Shown here one piece after another: positions 3,354-6,663 of a DNA stretch of 6,663 nt. How positions within the stretch are numbered: position 1 is the stretch's first letter; every line of letters begins with the position of its first letter. Where the stretch lies: positions 1-6,663 of the forward strand of contig DIAL01000103.1 in the NCBI GenBank assembly GCA_002414705.1. The letters are read 5' to 3'. Below the pieces are notes generated by a model. The model made no database searches, had not been told where the DNA came from, and saw only the letters and a program-made list of their open reading frames with translations. Made by a program: the position numbers and the translations under genes. The DNA is from Flavobacteriaceae bacterium UBA5079 (GTDB lineage: Bacteria; Bacteroidota; Bacteroidia; Flavobacteriales; Flavobacteriaceae).

Positions 3354-5318
3354 ATGAAAATTAATTTACTTACCATTTTACTGTTTTTTATTGGCTTTCA
3401 ATCCTTTAGTCAAATAGTTATAAACGAACTCGATTGTGATACGCCAGGTATTGATGATCAGGAATTTTTAGAACTAAAATCAGATACACCAAATTTTAAC
3501 CTAGACGGTTATGTAGTCGTGTTTTTTAATGGTTCTAGTTCTGGTAATAATTCTAGCTATTTTACTGTTGATTTAGATGGTTACGCAACCGACGAAAACA
3601 GCTTATTATTAATAGGAAGCGATACAGTTACACCGTTTCCGCAGTTGTTGATTTTAGCTAATACCATTCAAAATGGAGCAGATGCTGTTGCTGTTTACCA
3701 AGCCAGCGATTTCGATTTCCCTGAAGAAACCGTTGCAACTATTGATAACTTAATTGATGTGCTCATTTATGATACGTCAGATTCTGATGATACAGATATG
3801 ATTGCTATTTTTAGTGCTGATCCTAATTTTGCCGATATTGAGCAAATTAATGAAGGATCAGGAAATAATACCAATTCCATTCAACGTAATAATGATGGTA
3901 CATACACCTCAACAACACCAACACCTCGTGCTTTAAATGATGGTAGCGGAATAATTTTTAATAGTATTGCTATTTCTACAGATGCGGAACAATATCAAGA
4001 AGGTGATGATATACTTGTAACATTTACTTCGCAAACCAATGTTCAAGCAGATGCGACGTTTTCTTTTTCTTTGAACAATGGCGGATTTGATACCAGTGAT
4101 TTCAGCGGAAATACAACCGTTACAATCCCAAATGGACAAAATACCGTTTCAACAACTATTACAATTATTAATGATGCAGACGATGAAGGAGATGAAGAAC
4201 CTGTCATTAAATTTGTAAACTTACCATCTCCTTATATTCCATTTAATAATTTTATAAAATTACGTGCAATTGATGATGATTTTACGGTTGCTAATTTTGG
4301 TACACCTATAAATCCTACTTTCGGAAATGTTACCAGTACACAGCCTAACGGTTATTATAATAGTTTAGATAATTTAGCTGACGACGAATTGAAACAAGCC
4401 TTACAGGATATTATTGCAAATCCATCTGTTGTGCGTGCTCAAACATATACAGATGTGATTGATATTTTAAAAGAAGCGGATCAGAATCCTGAAAACAGCA
4501 ACGAAGTTTGGTTGGTTTATTTAGAACAAGGACGTGCTAAATTAGATTTTCAATTAACATCTAGTAGTATCGGCAAATGGAATAGGGAGCATACATTCCC
4601 ACGTTCTCGTGCTGGATATTTTAGTATTGAAGAAGATGAAATAGCAGATGGAAAAGATGTTTTTTGGGCAACGAAAGCCGATTCCTTACGTCATGGAAAT
4701 TCTGACGCACACGGTTTACGCGCTGTAGATGGTCCTGAAAATAGTAGTAGAAACAATCAGTTTTATGGCGAATATAACGGTCCAGATGGTACATTAGGAG
4801 GTTTTAAAGGCGATGTTGCTAGAGGTGTGTTTTATTTGGCAGTGCGCTACAATGGATTAGAAATTGTTAATGGTTTTCCCGATGGTAATGTTGGTCAGTT
4901 TGGCGACTTGCAAACGCTTTTAGAGTGGCACAGAAATGATCCACCAGACGATTTTGAAATAAATAGAAACAACGTTATTTATGATTGGCAATTTAACAGA
5001 AACCCATTTATAGATCAACCTGAATTAATAGAATATATTTGGGGAGATAATATGGGTGAAGTATGGGTTCAGTCTTTAAGTGTAGACGAAAACTTGTTAG
5101 ATACAATTTCAATATATCCAAATCCAACTTCAGGACGTGTGTATATTAAAGGTCTTAATAGTGCTGCTAATGCAACGGTTTATTCTGTTGATGGTCGCAA
5201 ATTATTTACACAAATAATAACTAATTCGTATATAGATTTAAATCTGTCCAGTGGTATGTATATGTTGCAAATTGCTACTGAAGGTAAAATGAGTGTCAAA
5301 AAAATTATTATTAATTAG
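3354..5318 (+). CDS. Secreted endonuclease I family nuclease with lamin-tail and T9SS sorting domains
   Basis: Predicted extracellular nuclease of 654 aa that would degrade DNA and/or RNA for nutrients. Residues 1-20 (MKINLLTILLFFIGFQSFSQ) are a signal peptide. Residues about 20-195 resemble a lamin-tail domain (opening IVINELD, EFLELKSD). Residues about 198-306 resemble a Calx-beta module (EGDDILVTFT, acidic DADDEGDEEPVIKF). Residues about 325-565 are the endonuclease I (EndA/NucM) domain. It carries a beta-beta-alpha-metal core with NREHTFPRS (H413 in the position of the catalytic His), SDAHGLRAVD (H453) and RNNQ (466-469), closing with RNPFIDQPELIEYIW. Residues about 583-654 (ISIYPNPTSGRVYIKG to the final KKIIIN) are a type A T9SS sorting domain, so the protein should cross the outer membrane and be anchored or released. 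ATG 3354 is chosen over the in-frame TTG 3336, which lies in the promoter. It ends at a terminator shared with the convergent M56 gene. Confidence 0.93.
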   Translation: MKINLLTILLFFIGFQSFSQIVINELDCDTPGIDDQEFLELKSDTPNFNLDGYVVVFFNGSSSGNNSSYFTVDLDGYATDENSLLLIGSDTVTPFPQLLILANTIQNGADAVAVYQASDFDFPEETVATIDNLIDVLIYDTSDSDDTDMIAIFSADPNFADIEQINEGSGNNTNSIQRNNDGTYTSTTPTPRALNDGSGIIFNSIAISTDAEQYQEGDDILVTFTSQTNVQADATFSFSLNNGGFDTSDFSGNTTVTIPNGQNTVSTTITIINDADDEGDEEPVIKFVNLPSPYIPFNNFIKLRAIDDDFTVANFGTPINPTFGNVTSTQPNGYYNSLDNLADDELKQALQDIIANPSVVRAQTYTDVIDILKEADQNPENSNEVWLVYLEQGRAKLDFQLTSSSIGKWNREHTFPRSRAGYFSIEEDEIADGKDVFWATKADSLRHGNSDAHGLRAVDGPENSSRNNQFYGEYNGPDGTLGGFKGDVARGVFYLAVRYNGLEIVNGFPDGNVGQFGDLQTLLEWHRNDPPDDFEINRNNVIYDWQFNRNPFIDQPELIEYIWGDNMGEVWVQSLSVDENLLDTISIYPNPTSGRVYIKGLNSAANATVYSVDGRKLFTQIITNSYIDLNLSSGMYMLQIATEGKMSVKKIIIN

Positions 5319-5337
5319 AATGTAATTAATTGAAATT

Positions 5338-5372
5338 AAAAAAGCCCAAACTGTTATTGTTTGGGCTTTTTT
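5338..5372. terminator. Bidirectional terminator between convergent nuclease and M56 genes
   Basis: A perfect 14-bp stem, AAAAAAGCCCAAAC (5338-5351) with GTTTGGGCTTTTTT (5359-5372), closes a 7-base loop. The A-run on one side and T-run on the other give a U-tract in both directions. It lies 19 bases after the nuclease stop and 20 bases after the stop of the minus-strand M56 gene. Confidence 0.92.
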
Positions 5373-5392
5373 AATGAACAAATTTAATCTGC

Positions 5393-6663
5393 TCATTTCC
5401 GAATTTTGGTCGTAACGATTATCGCACCATCCTTACCTTTCTCACCATATAGTGATTTAGCCATTTCTGGTTTTAAAACATTAACATTTTCAATATTATT
5501 TGGATTAATGGCTTGCATGTCATTCTTGGTAGATTCTACTCCGTTAATGATTATTAATACCGTTTCAGGAATTTCCATAAGTTTGGTGTCTGTTTCTCCC
5601 GTTGAAATAATAATTACACCATTCTTACCTTTGTCACCATACTCTTTAAGTAAATTTTTATCTGTAATAACATCCGTTTTAATAATGGTATTTGTATCAA
5701 TTTGATTCATTTCTTTTAGTGTAATTTCTTTATCGTTTAGAATAATAAGAGCTTTGGAATCCTTTGCTTTAAAAGTGGTTATTCCTTCAAAAATTATAAC
5801 ACCATCTTTTCCAGCTTCACCATAAAGTTTTAAACCTTCTGTTTTATTGATGACTGTTATACTTTCAGAAATAGTATAATCTTTATGTTTTAGGTCTCCT
5901 TTTTTATATTGTTTTCCGTTTATTATGTAGAGCGGATTTTTACCTATTTCATTATCTTCCTGAATTATTTTTTCTGTTCCTAATCGTGTTGTAGCCGTTT
6001 TTCCAAAGGTGATTCGGTCTTTGCTAACCAGTGTTGTTTCATCATCTGAAAATTGAAATAAAATATCTTCCTTGTTTTCTGTTAGCGTTAATGAAAAAGG
6101 CTTAATAGTTTCTTGATTATCATTTTTAACGGTTACCCTTTTTGAATATTTGGTTCCTGCTTCATGTTTGGTTTTGATGGTGATTTCCCGAATGGTTTTA
6201 TCTGTGTTTCTGGAAATATCACTAAACTTCAATTTCATGCTTTTATTAGAAAAGTAGGACTCAATTTTATCGAGTTCAGCACGCGTGGAGGTTTCAGTAA
6301 CCATAAAGATTTCTGAAGAATTATTCGTTTGAAAAGAAGACGTTGTTATATAAATGTCTTTAGTGTTAAAACTCATTAGGAATAAGGCTAAAGCAGGAAT
6401 AACTAAAGCGTATTTCCAAGTTTTTAATGTGTTTGATTTTGATGTGTGTAACATAACGATTCGTTTTTTGATTAATGAATTATAAAAATTATTTGCCATC
6501 ACCAATTGATGATTTGGTATGCTTGCCTTTAATAAAAGACGTTGATAGCTTTGTTTACAATCGGTTTCCGACTGTGTATGATTATCTGCAATAAATTCTA
6601 AATTTTGCTGAAGTGCTTTTTTGTAAAACCAAGTAATTGGATTAAACCAAAATACGATACAGG
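5393..6663 (-). CDS. M56/BlaR1-like membrane metallopeptidase with three plug-like repeats, 5' end off window
   Basis: The frame is open to the right edge; 422 C-terminal residues are visible and the true start lies beyond. A TTG at 6505 is internal. The first visible residues (FWFNPITWFYKKALQQNLEFIADN) match the M56 segment after the HExxH helix, with E22 and the AD at 25-26 as the conserved E..AD zinc-ligand motif. The HExxH itself is off the edge. A cytoplasmic linker with KKRIVMLHTSKSN precedes the last membrane helix (about 80-99, WKYALVIPALALFLMSFN). Outside it come an alpha/beta segment (125-166, AELDKIESYF, DISRNTDKTIREITI) and three tandem repeats at 242-293, 303-354 and 367-419. Each repeat begins with (L/I)III(N)G-like strands and ends YGE-GKDGVII, like the end of SusC-type TonB receptor plugs. 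The family senses envelope stress or antibiotics and cleaves a BlaI-like repressor; a blaI partner would be expected upstream, outside the window. Confidence 0.9.
   Translation of the reverse strand, partial: CIVFWFNPITWFYKKALQQNLEFIADNHTQSETDCKQSYQRLLLKASIPNHQLVMANNFYNSLIKKRIVMLHTSKSNTLKTWKYALVIPALALFLMSFNTKDIYITTSSFQTNNSSEIFMVTETSTRAELDKIESYFSNKSMKLKFSDISRNTDKTIREITIKTKHEAGTKYSKRVTVKNDNQETIKPFSLTLTENKEDILFQFSDDETTLVSKDRITFGKTATTRLGTEKIIQEDNEIGKNPLYIINGKQYKKGDLKHKDYTISESITVINKTEGLKLYGEAGKDGVIIFEGITTFKAKDSKALIILNDKEITLKEMNQIDTNTIIKTDVITDKNLLKEYGDKGKNGVIIISTGETDTKLMEIPETVLIIINGVESTKNDMQAINPNNIENVNVLKPEMAKSLYGEKGKDGAIIVTTKIRK

Noticed and set aside
5406..5705. Plus-strand open frame opposite the M56 repeats
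   Set aside because: It is antisense to a well-supported coding region whose repeats create the open frame; no promoter or family resemblance was seen.
6503..6505. TTG as start codon of the M56 gene (giving a 370-aa protein)
   Set aside because: The frame continues without a stop to the right edge and the upstream translation contains the M56 WFNP...EFIADN motif, so the TTG is internal and the gene is cut by the window edge.

Overview
The window looks like a piece of a marine-type flavobacterial (Bacteroidota, Flavobacteriaceae) chromosome. The DNA is strongly AT-rich. Promoters match the Bacteroidota TTTG / TAnnTTTG pattern and starts lack Shine-Dalgarno sequences. One protein carries a type IX secretion (T9SS) C-terminal sorting domain, and another is an M56/BlaR1-type protein with SusC-like plug repeats. 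These are family-level arguments; the species cannot be read from the window.

The window has two parts that meet at a tRNA-Arg(ACG) gene (2951-3024, minus strand). The right part (about 2900-6663) looks like ordinary host chromosome. It holds the tRNA with a clear promoter and terminator, and a 50-residue conserved-looking small protein gene (3081-3233, minus). It also holds a secreted multidomain nuclease (3354-5318, plus: signal peptide, lamin-tail-like domain, Calx-beta-like domain, endonuclease I domain, T9SS sorting tail). A shared bidirectional terminator follows, then the 3' portion of an M56 metallopeptidase/BlaR1-like sensor gene that runs off the right edge.

The left part (1 to about 2900) is even more AT-rich, is coded entirely on the minus strand, and consists of short poorly conserved genes. 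It starts immediately beyond the 3' end of the tRNA, the classic place for an integrated element, and runs off the left edge. In transcription order it holds an unrecognised 340-aa gene with its own strong hairpin terminator. A second transcription unit follows from a TAAATTTG promoter: an excisionase-like helix-turn-helix protein, a small protein with the HUH and YxxK motifs of a rolling-circle replication initiator, a 121-aa protein resembling zinc-ribbon proteins but with degenerate ligands, and two overlapping single-membrane-span small proteins.

My reading (inference) is that this is the replication/early end of an integrated single-stranded-DNA-type phage, phage satellite or small replicating integrative element of Flavobacteria. 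The 340-aa gene would be accessory cargo or a boundary gene. No integrase, coat, morphogenesis ATPase or second attachment site is visible in the window, so the type of element stays open.
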